Counted from the first letter of the stretch, positions 1 through 42,089 are shown. The stretch: DNA of 64,000 nt from Macrotis lagotis (GCF_037893015.1 NC_133665.1:19939207-20003206); one strand, 5' to 3'. Numbers and translations: made by a program. Notes: generated from the letters alone by a model not told the origin.

Positions 1-544
1 AGCTAGGTAATTATTAAGTGTCTATCTACTGAGTTACCTAGTTACCCCTAAAGAATTTTTTATAAGAAAACATTAAAAGAGGAAAAAATATTTTTCAAAT
101 TCTGCAAATCTCAATCAGTACACTGCAGATAATCTGACAATATATACAGTGTTTCATACCCATGGATACTGCGGAGCTGTGAGGTGTTGTCTTCTCATAT
201 TTTTTCCTTAGGGTCACATTTGTTCTTTGTAATTTCACAACATTTATTTCTGATTATATTCTAGTTATTTTTCTTTGTATTCTAGAACCTGATTATTTGA
301 AAAGAAAGGCTTCTAGCAGATTTGTTTTCCTCTAGCCCTTGTAAAAGATAAAATATATCTTGTTAGTAAAGTAACCAACTCCTTTAATCATAGTATTTGT
401 ATCTCCAGGGCCTCACACAATGCCCATAGATAAGATAGTAAGTGCAGTGTTTGTTGGTTGCCTGGTCACATGGAAGTGCTAAGTGGTCAGTCTTGAACTC
501 AGGTCCTGCTTAGTTCATCCAGAGCCAATATTCTATCTTCTAAG

Positions 545-795
545 CCACCTAGTAGCTGTGTGACCTTGGGCAAATCACTTAACCCTGATTGTCTCTTATC
601 CAGAGCCATCTCCAGTCATCCTGATTTATATCTGATCACTGGACCCAAATGTCTGTGGAGGAGAAAGTGAAGCTGGTAACTTAGTACAGCATTCCCCTGA
701 CTCAAATTCAGTTTTTGTGCTTGTCATGGCATCTCCTTCCTTAATGTCATGGTATTTTTCAAGGATGAAGGACTCAACATCATTGCAGCTGTTGG
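545..795 (+). mobile_element. MAR1-like SINE, partial
   Basis: TGTGACCTTGGGCAAATCAC, then a tail with CACTGGACCCAAATGTCTGT and TTTTTCAAGGATGAAGGAC. The same tail occurs at 42420-42630. The tail is probably LINE-derived (inferred). Confidence 0.6.
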
Positions 796-1530
796 TTGAT
801 TGACTGATGGGAGTGGGGGGGTTGGGTTTGAGAGGAAGAAGTAAAGCCAGAATGTTCTACTTGAGGAGAAATCTACTCTTTCTCTGTCTATCACACTGGA
901 TTCAAACAACATCAGGTCAGCTTTTTCCTTTATAGAGCAAGTATACCAAAGGTTGTTCACTTGACCTTCAGAGGAACGTTTCACCTATTTTAGTGTTCAA
1001 AGCCTTTTGTTTTGCTATTAGCAAAGCATTCATAAATTTCTTTCCAGAAATGGATTTAGATCTTGAGATAGTCTTTGTACCAAAGCTAGGGAAACTACAT
1101 ATGACTGTTCCAAGTTAACATGTCTTGTACATTTTGCATGAAGTGAGACCTTGATGGTCTCCATCAGCCAACCCTTCATCTCTAGATGTAGGCTTATCTG
1201 ATCTATCTCCTCCTTACTTGAACAGGAATTTTCCAATGGGTGGAGTGAGGGAACAATTTGTTTCCTATATAGGCAGTACCCAGAATAAAGGTGTATCTTA
1301 CTGTAAGCAACCCTTGTATATGATATCTGATTTTCCAGAAGGATAAAACAAATTGAATACCCTGGAACTTCTCAAACACCCTACAATGACAACTAGCCCT
1401 ATGAGGCAGATGCTTTAAATATTATTGTGTGACCTTCATGTAAATCAGTAAGTAACTTCATAACTGTGAACAGAGGGGTCGTTCTCCAGGATCTTCTGGA
1501 GACCTGAACCAGATTAAAATTAATTGGTAA

Positions 1531-1663
1531 GGGTGGCTGGGTGGCGCAGTGGATCCCTGGATTCAGGAGGACCTGAGTTCAAATCCAGCCTCAGACACTT
1601 AATACCTGTGTGACCTTGGACAAGTCAATTAATCCCATTGCCTTGTTTTTTAAAAAAAGACAA
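1531..1663 (+). mobile_element. Short tRNA SINE (family A)
   Basis: Sense copy, GGCTGGGTGGCGCAGTGGAT to an A-rich tail. In ABCC1 intron 19, upstream of exon 20. Confidence 0.85.
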
Positions 1664-1850
1664 AATGTAATTGGTAAATATTCACTAAAATAAATACAAA
1701 ACATTATAGCTTAGGTAATGTTAATTTTGTGGTTTTCAGAATAAACATTGACTGACAGGGATCCATTTTCTATTTTAGTTTGAGGCTATTAATCTAAAAA
1801 AGCATTTTGCAAGGTATCCTAAAAATCTAGGTATAGTTTTAAGCTTTTAT

Positions 1851-1980
1851 TTTTTGGTTATTGCAAAGCAGTGGGTCTAAGTGACTTGCCCAAGGTCACA
1901 TAGCTAAGTAATTATAGTGTCTGAAGCTGGATTTGAACTCCAGGACTGGTGCCCTATCCACTGCACCACTTAGCTGCCCC
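1851..1980 (-). mobile_element. Short tRNA SINE (family A)
   Basis: Antisense copy; its head (complement of GGGGCAGCTAAGTGGTGCAG) is at 1961-1980. About 140 bases before exon 20. Confidence 0.85.
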
Positions 1981-2120
1981 AGTTTTAATAGCTTTATTAG
2001 CTTAAACTATCACAAAGACTTTGGGAATTTCCTTTGGAGCCCATCCCAGGGCCCTTAGCAATACTTATTAGGCTTTTTTAAACCCATGCAATGTGCCTCT
2101 GTTTCTCATTGGCTTAACAG

Positions 2121-31332
<29,212 letters not shown>

Positions 31333-32875
31333 GGGCTGAGATTTTCTTCTCCGGGCAGAAACAAACTAAATTGGTGTGCATTAGACACCAAGAAGATCCA
31401 GCAAGCCTACTATAATTCCTTCTCCTCAAACCAAAAGCAACAACAGCCACCTCACTCTATCTCTACCTGACATCTGTGATCAACGAGAGGCTGCATCTTC
31501 CTTCTTGCTTCCCTCCGTTCAGACTTAGCTACATCCTGACATACATAAATGCTTCACCCCCTGGTCTCCGGCTTCCAGCATTCCCCCATTCATCCCTATG
31601 CATACATAGGCCCCATGGAGTGCAATCTCCCACATTTTTCACCACTCTTCAGAAGACTTCTTCCGTACGCTGGTCTTCAGAAGTTGGTTGCACATAGTTA
31701 GCTAGCTCGTGACCAAATGCAATAGACTGCCTCAAATATTTTCAAAATCTGAAGTCCTAAGTTTCTGACTTTTTCAAGAAGATTACTTGCTTCTCTATCC
31801 TCACCTATATTATTGATTTTATTTCCTCCATGCTAAATTTTTCTGGTTTGCAGTTTTTGTGAGGCTTTTAATTACTGTATTTGATTATACTGTACTAACC
31901 ATGTTGCAGTGCCCTACAGAATAGCTGACAGTTTCCCCGGAATTGAGTTTCTTTCTTAACCTTCCTTGTCCCTAGGACTTGCTTCACTGTCTACTCTCAT
32001 GCAATTATACTTCAGAAATTGTACTCATGAAAACACCTTCTGAAGTGCACTGGACTTCTTCCAGAGCTAGAGGCATCCAAAGTGACCCAATCATCTTACT
32101 GTCCATCCAAGAAACTTGGCAGAAATTTTTTGACTTTTCAGTGCTAAAAGAGTGCAAACCTATCCAGAGCTCTGAAATTTTTATTGCTGACTTTTCTGCC
32201 TCGAGGAACTCGTTTTTTTTCCTTTCCCTACCTCTTTTGTTTTTAAAATAGGTATAATACTCTAAAATAGTCATAATAATACTTGCTCAAAAATGTGCAA
32301 GGACAAGTTTATGGTTTTGAAATACACAGGGAGAAGACTGTGGATATCCCAAAGATTCTTACTTCTTAAGAATAAGAACCCAGGTGATACTTGTAAAGCT
32401 TTGTTTTAAATTCTGAATTCCTGACTCTCAATTCTGGATTCTTGTCCAGACCCACCTACAACTTCTTCAGGGAGAACAACCATCTCAGACTTGTGCCCTC
32501 TTGCTAAGAAATATTTGACAGTGCTTAATTCCCAGGAGGCAGCTGCATTTGGCCATCCTGTTTGTTCCTGGGAGGAATGGGGGGAAACTTGGCTCTTCAG
32601 TGTAAATTTTCTCAGAAAGAGATTACTATAATATCCAAAAGCAAAGAGAGCTTCCTTCCACACAGAGATGGAGACTTTGAATTATGTTGCTGACCCCCAA
32701 ACCAGAGAAATGTCTTCTCTAAGATGGGGAAAAAAAATATTTATTTTTTGTAAGTTATATAATTCCTTAAAGTTAAATAAGCCAAGTTTTTTCTTGGGAA
32801 TCTTTTTGTAATGAATACACTGGAAACTTGAAAAGTTGTAAATAATTTTCAGTAAAAAATTTTCTGTTTTTTTTG
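31333..32875 (+). other. ABCC1: ABCC1 3' untranslated region (inferred extent)
   Basis: Sequence after the stop, without an obvious SINE. I find no AATAAA before 32,900. The best end signal is AGTAAA at 32851-32856 followed by a T/GT-rich tract at 32861-32880, so the 3' end is set there as an inference. The segment about 31655-31797 has a partner in intron 30. Confidence 0.5.
31655..31797 (+). repeat. Segment in ABCC1 3' UTR with a partner in intron 30
   Basis: CGTGACCAAATGCAATAGAC, CTGAAGTCCTAAGTTTCTGA and AAGATTACTTGCTT pair with 30545-30665. No known repeat family recognised. Confidence 0.7.
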
Positions 32876-34149
32876 TTTGGAAATGTTTCCATATTTTAAA
32901 AGCACCAGCAATAATCATATACCTATGCATAAATCATGTTAAGGTGCTATACACCTTAAATCGATTCACCTAAAACAGGAACTGTCAAGAGTAGGATACT
33001 GGGAGAAAGTAGGGAATGGGCAAAGTATTTGGAAGATAAGGAAAAGGCAGCAGATGGTCTGGCCTTTGGGGTGTGAAACTTTGATGATTTGAATAGTCAT
33101 TGTGGACTCTCCCTGGCCTTGAGCCAGGAGAAATCTCAGGATCTAGGTGAGAGTTGAATCAGCATCATGATGATGAGACAGTGTATCAATAACTTCTAGT
33201 TCCCAATGGAAATAGGCAGAAGGAAAGTTATACGTGTTCACTTGTCTAGATAAATTTAGTTCCTAGCACATAGTAGGTGCTCAATGTTTGTTAACTAACT
33301 ACAAGAGCTCTTAAATGCTACAGCAGCTAGATGGCATAGTAGATAGAATGTTGGACTTGGAATCAGGAAGACCTGAGTTCAAATACTGTCTCATATACCA
33401 ATTATATGACCCTGGGCAAGTCATTTAACTTCTGTCTGCCAATGCTAACCTTAAAATCAGAGAAGTGTTTTTAAGATGGGAAAAACATTTTATTTTTGAG
33501 ACATGAAGTTGGAGCAAGGGATGCCCAAGGTGTGCAAGAGAAAGACTAGGTGCCATGGTAACATTTTGAGCTTTCTGGGTTTTACATGTTCATTTTTTTA
33601 GTAAGCAAGTATTCTTTTACTGAAACTGCTATGTATCCAACTATATTGGACACTGTGGAGGAAATGTTAAATATCACAACCTGTTACCGAACAACTAACA
33701 ATGTGAGGACAAACTTTATACATATGAAGAGTAAAATGATACAAGTTGACAATAAGGAATAAATCACTAGGTAGCATACAGCAAGCTCCAAGCAAGTGAG
33801 ACAAACTACTTTTCTCAATTTTAACTTAGGTTTTCTTTATGCTGACAGGAGGAAAACCACTAATCCTGCAGGAAATTCTGTTCTGTTCATAGAGTTCCAT
33901 TGACTTCTTTCCCTTAGTTTGAATTCGTTAGCACTACTGTGCTGAGTTGCCCAAATCTGGAGCCTGACCCTACACATGTCTGGCCTGATGCTGCTTCTTA
34001 GCAGCTTCAGTCAAAAATTTTGTCTGAGAAAACTCTTGGCATCTTCTAAGTGACTACTGAGAAGTTAATTGCTTTCTTTTTATCTCCCTATTCTTAGCAA
34101 ACAGTTTGTATGTATCTCAAGGAATGATAAGGCTATATTGGTTTTTTTG
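32876..34149. other. Downstream of ABCC1, non-coding
   Basis: Apart from the SINE fragment at 33318-33440 and an L2/MIR-type end near 33255-33290 (GCACATAGTAGGTGCTCAAT), I see nothing recognisable. Confidence 0.4.
33318..33440 (+). mobile_element. tRNA SINE fragment
   Basis: AGCAGCTAGATGGCATAGTA to GCAAGTCATTTAACTTCTG; the tail is missing. Confidence 0.65.
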
Positions 34150-34303
34150 GGTTGTTTTTTTTTTTGCAAGGCAAATGGGGTTAAGTGGCTTGCCCAAGGC
34201 CACAGAGCTAGGTAATTATTAAGTGTCTGAGACCAGATTTGAACCCAGGTGCTCCTGACTCCAGGGCCGGTGCTTTATCCACTGCGCCACCTAGCTGTCC
34301 CCA
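34150..34303 (-). mobile_element. Short tRNA SINE (family A)
   Basis: Antisense, well preserved, downstream of ABCC1. Confidence 0.92.
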
Positions 34304-34502
34304 TAAAGGGTATATTGTTAAACTCCAATACCTATTTTTCAAAATGACAGTAGTCACTTGAATGGGTAGGAGTGAGAGGTATCAGCGTCTTGTAATTCTC
34401 ACAAACTCTAGGCAGAGTAAACAAAATGACCTGGGAGGCCTAGAACACAGATCCTTCTTCTCCTCTGCCATCTCCCCCTTACCCCAGGGAAACCCATTTC
34501 TT

Positions 34503-37500
34503 TTTTTAATTTTTTTCTTTTTTTTGTTTCATATTTATTTTTGCACAAATGATGTTTTTTATACATTAATAAAATATTCTTGTTTAAGAGTAAACATAAT
34601 ACCTCCTCCCCAAAAAAATATAGACCTTCATGAGCAATAAAGGAAAGAAAAAAATTAAAATTAAAAAATAATAACAATAGGAGCAGCCAGGTGGCACAGT
34701 GGACGGAGCACCAGCCTTGGAGCCAGGAGCACCCAAGCTCAAATCTGGCCCCAGATCCCAACAATCACCCAGCTGTGTGACCCTGGGCAAGCTACCCCAA
34801 CCCTTTTTCCCTGCAAAAACCAAAAAAACCTAAAATAAAATAATAATAATAGTAGGGGCGGCTAGGTGGTACAGCAGACAGAGCACTGGCCCTGGAGCCA
34901 GGAGCACCCAGGTCCAAATCCAGCCAGACACCCAACAATCACCTAGCTGTGCAGCCCCAGACAAGCTACCCAACCCCATTTGCCCTGCAACCCCCCCCCC
35001 CCCAAATAATAATAATAATAAATGTGCTTTGGTCTGTGTTCGAACACCTCCAGCTCTGTCGCGGGTGGATCACATTCTTTATAAGTCCAACATAAAAGCT
35101 ACTTGCATATTTTTCAACTGTTGCCATTGCTGATCGCAACTTCCTCCATTCGTACTTCCCCGCTACCATACCCTATATTTTCTCTCCTCTCCTTTCACTC
35201 TGTCCCTCTTCTTGGATGTGCTGTACAGTGGCTCAGTAGACAGATCACCATCTGTCCAAGAGGCCCCATGCCCACATACCACCCCTAAGGCCCAGCAATC
35301 ACTTGGTCCTGTGGTCCTGGACAGGCCATCCATTCCCAGCCCCTTGCAAGAAGTAAAAAAGAAAATGTGTCATATCTGACCACTCTCCCTCATGGTCCAC
35401 CCTCTCCTCCATCACTCACATCCACTCACATCCCCTCACTTCCCTCTCCCCTTTCTCTCCTTCTTACTCTAGATGTCTATACCCCATTGAGTATATATGC
35501 TGTTTCCTCTCTGAGCCACCTCTGATGACAGCAAAGGTTCCCTCATTCCCCTCACCTCCCCACCTTCCATATCATTGCAATAACTCATTGTAATAAAAAA
35601 AATCTTATTATATGAAATATCTTAGCCTATTCCACTTCTCCTTTCTCTTACTCCCATTACATTTCCCTTTTAGCCACTGATTCCATTTTTACAATATATT
35701 ATATCTTCAAATTCGGCTCTTTCATGTGCTTCAACCATAAAAGCCCCTTCTACCTGTTATATTAAATGAGAAGTTTCTCATGAGTATTATCAGTACATTT
35801 TTTTTATGCAGGAATAGATGTAGTTCATCATCATTAAGTCCCTCATATTTTAACCCTTCTCCATTCTCTATGCTTCACCTAAGTCCTGTATCTGAAGATC
35901 AAACTTTCTGTTCAGCTCTGGCCATTTCAACAGGAACAGTTGAAATTCCCCTGGTTCATTGAAAGTCCATCTTTTTCCCCCTGGAAGAGGACATTCAGTT
36001 TTGCTGGGTAGTTGATTCTCAGTTTCATTCTAAGTTCTTTTGCCTTCTGGTATATTATATTCCAAGCCCTGTGAGCTTTTAATGTAGTTACTGCTAAGTC
36101 CTGTGTGATCCTGACTGCAGCTCCACAGTATTTGAATTGTGTCCTGGCTGCTTGTAATATTTTCCTCTTTGACTTGGGAGTTCTGGAACTTGGCTATAAT
36201 ATTCCTGGGGGGTTGGTTTTTTGGGATCTCTTTCTTGGGGGGATCTCTTTCTCTGCTTCTAGGATATCAGGGCAATTTTCCTGTAGTAATTCTTTGAAAA
36301 TGATGTCAAGGCTCTTTTCCTGATCATGACTTTCAGATATTCCAATAATTTTTAAACTATCTTTCCTGAATCTGTTTTCCAGATCAGTTGTTTTTTCAGT
36401 GAGATTTTTCACATTTTCTTCTAATTTTTCATTCTTTTGGTTCTGAAGTATTATGTCTTGATTTCTCGTAAAGTCAGCAGCTTCCCTCACTTCCATTCTA
36501 CATCTGAAGGATTTGTTTTTCCTCAGAGAGCTTTCTTATTTCTTTTTCCACCTGGCCAATTCTGCTTTTTAAAAGCATACTTCTCAATAACTTTTTGAAC
36601 TGTTTTATCCATTTGACCTATGCCTAGTTTTTAACATGTTATTTTCTTCAGCATTTTTTTGGATCTCCTTGACTAAGCTGCTGACTTCTTTTTCATGTTT
36701 TTCCTGCATCTCTCTCATCTCTTTTCCCAATTTGTCTTCTATCTCCAGCACTTGATTTTCAAAATCTTTTTTGAGCTCTGTCATAGCCTGAAACCAATTT
36801 CTGTTTTTCTTGGAGTCTTTAGATGCAGGAGCTTGTGCTTCCTTATCTTCAGATTGAGTATTTTGATCTTTCTTGGGATCATAGACAATATATTTCTCTT
36901 TTTTCTCTGTTTACTCATTTCCCCAGCCTGTGCCTGGTCTTGAGCTTTTGAGTATTATTGAGACACCCCCGCCCCCCAACAGGGATCTCGGTGTGTTAAG
37001 CTCTGTCTTCCCTCCTAGTCTGTGTATGACCACAAGTGTACCCCTCTGCCATGGGGCTGATATGGGGGGCCCTGCTGTTCAATGGGGGGCTCTAGACTGC
37101 GATCAGGATCTGAATGTGGTCAGAGTCCTGTTCCAGGTACAGAGGACAGACCTCAGAAGACACTCTCCACTTGCCCATGTAGACTGAGAACTCAAGGCTC
37201 AGTTGCCTGCTTATGACCTGCTTCTGTTTCCTGGATCTGGGCTGCCTCAACTACATTGCTTGCTGAGTGCCCTGAGGGCTGGGCTTCACAGGCTCGCTCT
37301 GGCAGAGGCCCCCTGCTGATCTTCCAAGTTGTGCCCAGTGCTCCTCGGGGTGTAGGTCAGGAAACTGCCCCCACTGCTGTGAGGTGCCCTTCCTTCACTC
37401 TGGCAGGTTGTCCCTCTAACCCTGTGGAGCCCAGCCTTTCTGCTATTTTCCAGTTTACCTTTGGGCTGGAGAATTGCCTCACTGGATCCCTCTATGTGTT

Positions 37501-37608
37501 CTGTCTCTCGAAAATTTAGAGTCCTTATTTTATAAGTTTTGAAATATTAGAGAGAGAGAGAGCACCTACGAGAGGCTCTTCCCTTGTTGCCATCTTGGCT
37601 CCTTCAGA
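34503..37608 (-). mobile_element. HAL1-like composite retrotransposon, copy 2 (full length)
   Basis: Perfect 13-base target duplication AAACCCATTTCTT at 34490-34502 and 37609-37621. In + coordinates the 3' tail is at the left, followed by SINE modules c (34679-34830), b (34854-34994) and a (35210-35356), the decayed ORF1 (about 36190-36920), and the 5' end GGAGCCAAGATGGC (complement) at 37590-37603. ORF1 is broken into short frames, so this copy is older or less constrained than copies 1 and 3. Confidence 0.9.
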
Positions 37609-37869
37609 AAACCCATTTCTTAAAGGAAAGAAAGTTTCAGTGTGAATTTATTATAAATGCTAAGAAGTTAGGAAAAAAGGCCCGAGAAATACAAATGACA
37701 GTCAATTCCCATTTCATTTTAGTGAAATGAGATATTGAGTTGAGATTGAAGAGAATCTGAAGATTATTCGTATGAGAAAACAGCAAGGAGTTCAGTGTTG
37801 CTGGATTCTGTTAAGGGAAGTGTAAGAAAGCTGGAAAGGACGTTATGAAGACCTTTAAAAGTCATTTAA

Positions 37870-38005
37870 AAGTGGCACAATGGATAGAATACCGGCCCTG
37901 GAGTTAGGAGTACCTAAGTTCAAATCTGGTCTCAGACACTTTATAATTGCTTAGCTGTGTGACCTTGGGCAAGTCACTTAACCCAGCCTTAAAAAGAAGA
38001 AAAAG
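37870..38005 (+). mobile_element. Short tRNA SINE (family A)
   Basis: Sense, GTGGCACAATGGATAGAATA to an A-rich end; first bases of the head are lost. Confidence 0.82.
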
Positions 38006-38039
38006 TCATTTAAAAAAGTTACATATTTGATATCAAAAG

Positions 38040-38610
38040 TAATAGGAAACCACTACATTTATTAAGTAGGGGAGATGACATGACCAGATCTATACTTTAG
38101 GAAGATCTATTTGAGAACTGAATGGAAGATGGACTAAAGTAGGGAGAGACATGAGACAGGGAGACCAACTGTAAAGTTATTGTTCAAGAATGAGGTGATG
38201 AAGGCCTTTGTCAAATTGTTGGCAGTGTCAGAGGAGAGAAGGAGACACAGATGAGGGTTATTGAGAAGATAAAATTGAAAGGACTTGAAACAGATTGGAT
38301 ATTATGAGAAATGTGAGGAAATAAGTTCAGTCTTGGGCATAGTGAGTTTGCCTATGTCCATCTGATCTGAGATATCTAATAGATTTGAGACTGAAGGTCA
38401 GAAGAAAGGTAGAAGTCAGATTCAGCAGATCTGGGAATCATCAGCATAGAAATAATATTTGAATCCATGGAAGCTGACAGTATTACCAAGGAAAATAATA
38501 TTAAGTAGAAAAGAGTCCAGAAAATTAAAGAGATTGTTGGAATTAGAGAATAGTTGAATGATGAGGTCAGAGATTGTAGAGAGGAGAATGAGAGAAAAGG
38601 AAGGCACCTA
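38040..38610 (+). repeat. Unassigned ancient interspersed repeat
   Basis: Text such as GGGAGATGACATGACCAGAT, AGGTGATGAAGGCCTTTGTC and AAAGGACTTGAAACAGATTG resembles a repeat common in therian genomes that I cannot name. No coding frame. Confidence 0.5.
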
Positions 38611-38676
38611 TTATTTAGATATAATATCTATATCTCTATATAAATATATAGATAGATAAATCTACTATATACATAT

Positions 38677-38679
<3 letters not shown>

Positions 38680-38724
<45 letters not shown>
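38680..38724. repeat. (TA)n microsatellite
   Basis: TGTGTGTA followed by about 20 AT units. Confidence 0.97.
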
Positions 38725-38726
<2 letters not shown>

Positions 38727-40340
38727 CTAAGAATTTTAACCATGAAGTAAGGAAAGATGATAGCAAGGTTGTACATATCAATTGAGGGGTTTTTGAGTGA
38801 GGGATTATAAGTATAGGCAGTAGGGACAAAACCAGTAGATAAGGAGGGACTATTAAGAGTAGATATGATAGAAGGGGAAAGGGGAAATCTTCTCCAAGAT
38901 GGAATGGAAAGAGATTTTCCTCCCTTCCTTCAGTATTTTGACACTTTTTATTTAAAGATTTGAGTTTCAAATTCTGTCCCTTCTGACATGGTAAGCAATC
39001 AGATACAGGTTATACATATGCACTAATGTGAAACATTTCCATATTAGTCATTCTAATGAAGAAGACAAAAAAGTGCAAGTGCTTCATTCTAATCAATATC
39101 AGTTCTTTCTCTGGAAACTATACTTTATCTTTAGGCCTTTGGGATTGTTTTATATTGTATTACTGGGAATTAGTCATTCACAGTTCTTCATTGAATGATA
39201 TTGCTGTTACTATGCGCAATGTTCTGGATTTGTTTACTTCAGAATGAGATAACTTTTGCTTGTTGAGGATTAGGTTTGGTAAGGAGAAGGGCCACCTCTT
39301 TCTAATGAGACAAGGTTAAAAGAGGGGATGATGGCAGAGGAAATCTGAATGAAGTTAGATGAGAATGAGCTCCAAAGAGGGAGCTCTTGGCAAATAAACT
39401 CATTTACTTTAATGAAATATGAGGCAGAGTTCTTGTCTTAAGAGAGCTACTGGAGGGGAAGTCATTGGAGATCTTGAGAATAGATGGAAAGGTTTGGAGG
39501 AGGCATTGTGTGAGACAATCAGGGATATGGAAAATGATTGTTTTGCTGCAGTTAAAGCCTATTTAAGCCTGTGTAACAAATTTGTAGTAGATTCAGCATG
39601 GTTTTTTGATTTTTTTTTTCTCTTTCTTGTAGCAGCACATAAAGAGGAGCAAAGGTATTGGATGATAGGAGTAATCTAAGGCTGGGATTTTGCAGGACAA
39701 GATTAATGATAGTATTTAGGGACAAAGAAATGAAGAGAAGAGGATTATGTGAAGTCAATATGCTGCCTACAGGGATCCTTAAATATAGATAAGAGACCCC
39801 CTTTTCAATTTGAATTTGACACTCCTGTCCTCAGGAGATGACAGCTACCAGAATATCTATTGGGTGATATATGTGGGATGAATGAATCTCAGAGGAAGAG
39901 AGGTTTTTGAGTGATGGTGGTAGTGGGAGAATCTGGAAGTGGCAAGAAGTATTTTAATTTCTCCACTGTGATCAAGAAGTTGGAGGTTATGAGGAAAAAT
40001 GCAACCAGTACTGGAAAGGTTGATCAGGGCTGCTGTATCATCAGGAGGGAGCCAAGTTTTTGTGAGTACAAGAAGCTGGAGTGAGAAAGAAAGGTTTAAA
40101 ATGAAAGCAAGTTTGTAGATCTTCCAAAGAGCACCCCCTTGAGTGAAGGGGACTTGACTTAAGGAGCATGGCAATGAGAGAGGGCAGTAAGGGGCAAGGA
40201 ATGAGACATGTAGTGGCATCCAGGATTTTAGTATCATTGGAATGGCAAGGGTAAGATGGCATAGGAGAAAGTTAAAGTTAATCATTGAGAAATGAACTCA
40301 GGGAGATGCATTTGGGCCAATGAAAGAGCAGATCTGGGGA
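38725..40340. other. Non-coding interval, unassigned
   Basis: Purine-rich DNA from the TA repeat to a SINE at 40398. Phrases such as GGCAATGAGAGAGGGCAGTA suggest the inside of an old repeat, but no protein motif or family is recognised on either strand. Confidence 0.4.
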
Positions 40341-40397
40341 AGGACCCTCTTTTTAGGGGATAGGAAGAGGGTCATATTTTAGAGCTTAGAAGTTGTA

Positions 40398-40548
40398 AGG
40401 GGCGGCTAGGTGGTGCAGTGGATAAAGCACCGGCCCTGGAGTCAGGAGTACCTGCGTTCAAATCCGGTCTCAGACACTTAATAATTACCTAGCTGTGTGG
40501 CCTTGGGCAAGCCACTTAACCCCATTGCCTTGCAAAAAAAAAAAAAGT
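40398..40548 (+). mobile_element. Short tRNA SINE (family A), near consensus
   Basis: GGGGCGGCTAGGTGGTGCAG through CCATTGCCTTGC and 13 A. One of the least diverged copies, so probably young. Confidence 0.94.
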
Positions 40549-40893
40549 TATAAGCAAGTCTCTTGGTTAGTACTACTTGAGGTTGAGAGTCCTACTTTGT
40601 GGAACTAAGGTCTTCTCTTAGGGGTGAGAGAACACCTTTAATGTAGTAGATTGTAATGTAATTTTAGATAAATTTGGTTAAGGTGTCAGTACTTGGCTTC
40701 AAATATCTGCTTCTTACTACTGTGTCCTTTTGTCCAATTCTGGGTTAATAATATTAAACAATAATAAAATAGTTAATATTTCTGTGGGGCAGCTGGATGG
40801 CTCATTGGATAGAGTGACAGATGAAGACTCATCTTCCTGAATTCGAATTCTGCTTCAGATACTTACTAGCTGTGTGACCTGGGCAAGTCACTT

Positions 40894-41502
40894 TGTAGCA
40901 TCTGGCTACTTGAATTTGGTTCTGCCTAGGAGGAATCATTATTCAGATTGGAGAAAGCAAGGGTGGAAATAAGACAAAAATTTATTAAAAGAAGTTACAA
41001 CACGTAGGAAGGGATAGGTAGAGAGAAAGGGAGAGAGAGAGAGAAAAGAACAGCCAAGCAGTGTTGGCTAGACCACAGATCAGAGAAGACTGTGGTCTTG
41101 AGCCAGGGTTCAACCCTGGTTTTTATGTCTGGCCCCTCATCCAGAGGGCAAAAGGTGAACTCCCTTCCCCATACTGGATCTGGAATTAGGTAGAAAGTGA
41201 AGCCTAAGGAGATCAGGGTACAAATTTTACATTAAACAGTGAATCAGTGGGGGAGGGAAGCAAGATTGGGGGAAAATTGTAAAACTCAATATCTTTAATA
41301 AAAAAATAAATTTAAAAAAATAAAATGAAGAGGTTGAACTGGCAAAAAAAAAAAACAATGAATCAATGGTAATGGGGATCTCCACCCAATTTGAGCAGAT
41401 TACAAATTGTTTCTCTTACAATTATAATTCTCTGCTTCTAGTCATTTTACATCTCCACCCAATTTCTACATTCACAATTCTCTTCATCTTTCCCCTGCAT
41501 CA
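40894..41502 (-). mobile_element. Solo LTR of an endogenous retrovirus (fossil)
   Basis: Starts TG and ends CA, flanked by the 4-base duplication ACTT (40890-40893, 41503-41506). It lies inside an older SINE whose halves resume at 40893 and 41507. A polyadenylation hexamer is visible on the minus strand near 40980, suggesting antisense orientation. It carries no retroviral gene. An L1 end is nested at 41251-41352. Family not assigned. Confidence 0.7.
41251..41352 (+). mobile_element. Very short L1 3' end inside the LTR
   Basis: About 100 bases of L1 3' end (GGAAAATTGTAAAACTCAAT, TTTAATAAAAAAATAAATTT), flanked by AAACAGTGAATCAGTGG (41234-41250) and AAACAATGAATCAATGG (41353-41369). After the first A-rich tail there are 18 extra bases, TGAAGAGGTTGAACTGGC, and a second A tail. 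Confidence 0.85.
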
Positions 41503-41764
41503 ACTTCACCGTTTGCCTCAGTTTCTTTATCTATAAATTGATCTGGAGGAGTAAAGGGCAAACTGTCCCAGTATCTTTACCAAGAAAATCCTAAATGAGG
41601 TTGTGAAGAGTTAGACATGACTAAAAAATAAAACATTTATATAGTTCTTAATATGTGCCAAGCATTTGATCCTCACAAAACCCTGACAGTAAGGGGAGGG
41701 GGACAGAATATAGATAAGAGAGTAAACAAAACCTTAAATTTTTCTTGGATACCAGTCTATTATC

Positions 41765-41921
41765 TGTTTTTTTTTTTTTACGTTTTTCAAGGCAATGGGG
41801 TTAAGTGGCTTGCCCAAGGCCACACGGCTAGGTAATTATTAAGTGTCTGAAGTTGGATTTGAGCCCAGGTACTCCTGACTCCAAGGCCAGTGCTCTATCC
41901 ACTATGCCACCTAGCCGCCCC
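41765..41921 (-). mobile_element. Short tRNA SINE (family A)
   Basis: Antisense, close to consensus. Confidence 0.92.
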
Positions 41922-42027
41922 TACTATTATCTAATGTAAAAGAGAACCATCCTTCTAAAAATGCCATCTTGCCTGATTTAATGCATTTAAGTACCAGGAA
42001 GGCAAGGCAAGTACTCCTTTCTAAGTC

Positions 42028-42029
42028 TA

Positions 42030-42087
<58 letters not shown>
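42028..42087. repeat. (AAT)n microsatellite
   Basis: About 20 uninterrupted AAT triplets. Confidence 0.97.

Positions 42088-42089
<2 letters not shown>

Larger units (their letters stand above)
40783..41640 (+). mobile_element. Long tRNA SINE with RTE-like tail, split by LTR
   Basis: Head at 40783-40893 (GGCAGCTGGATGGCTCATTG), tail at 41507-41640 (GTTTGCCTCAGTTTC, CCAAGAAAATCCTAAATGAG, GACATGACTAAAAAAT). The LTR falls between the two halves. Confidence 0.8.

Noticed and set aside
39856-40285. 142-codon minus-strand frame
   Set aside because: No domain, composition like surrounding repeat DNA, and no splice or start context; treated as chance within an old repeat.
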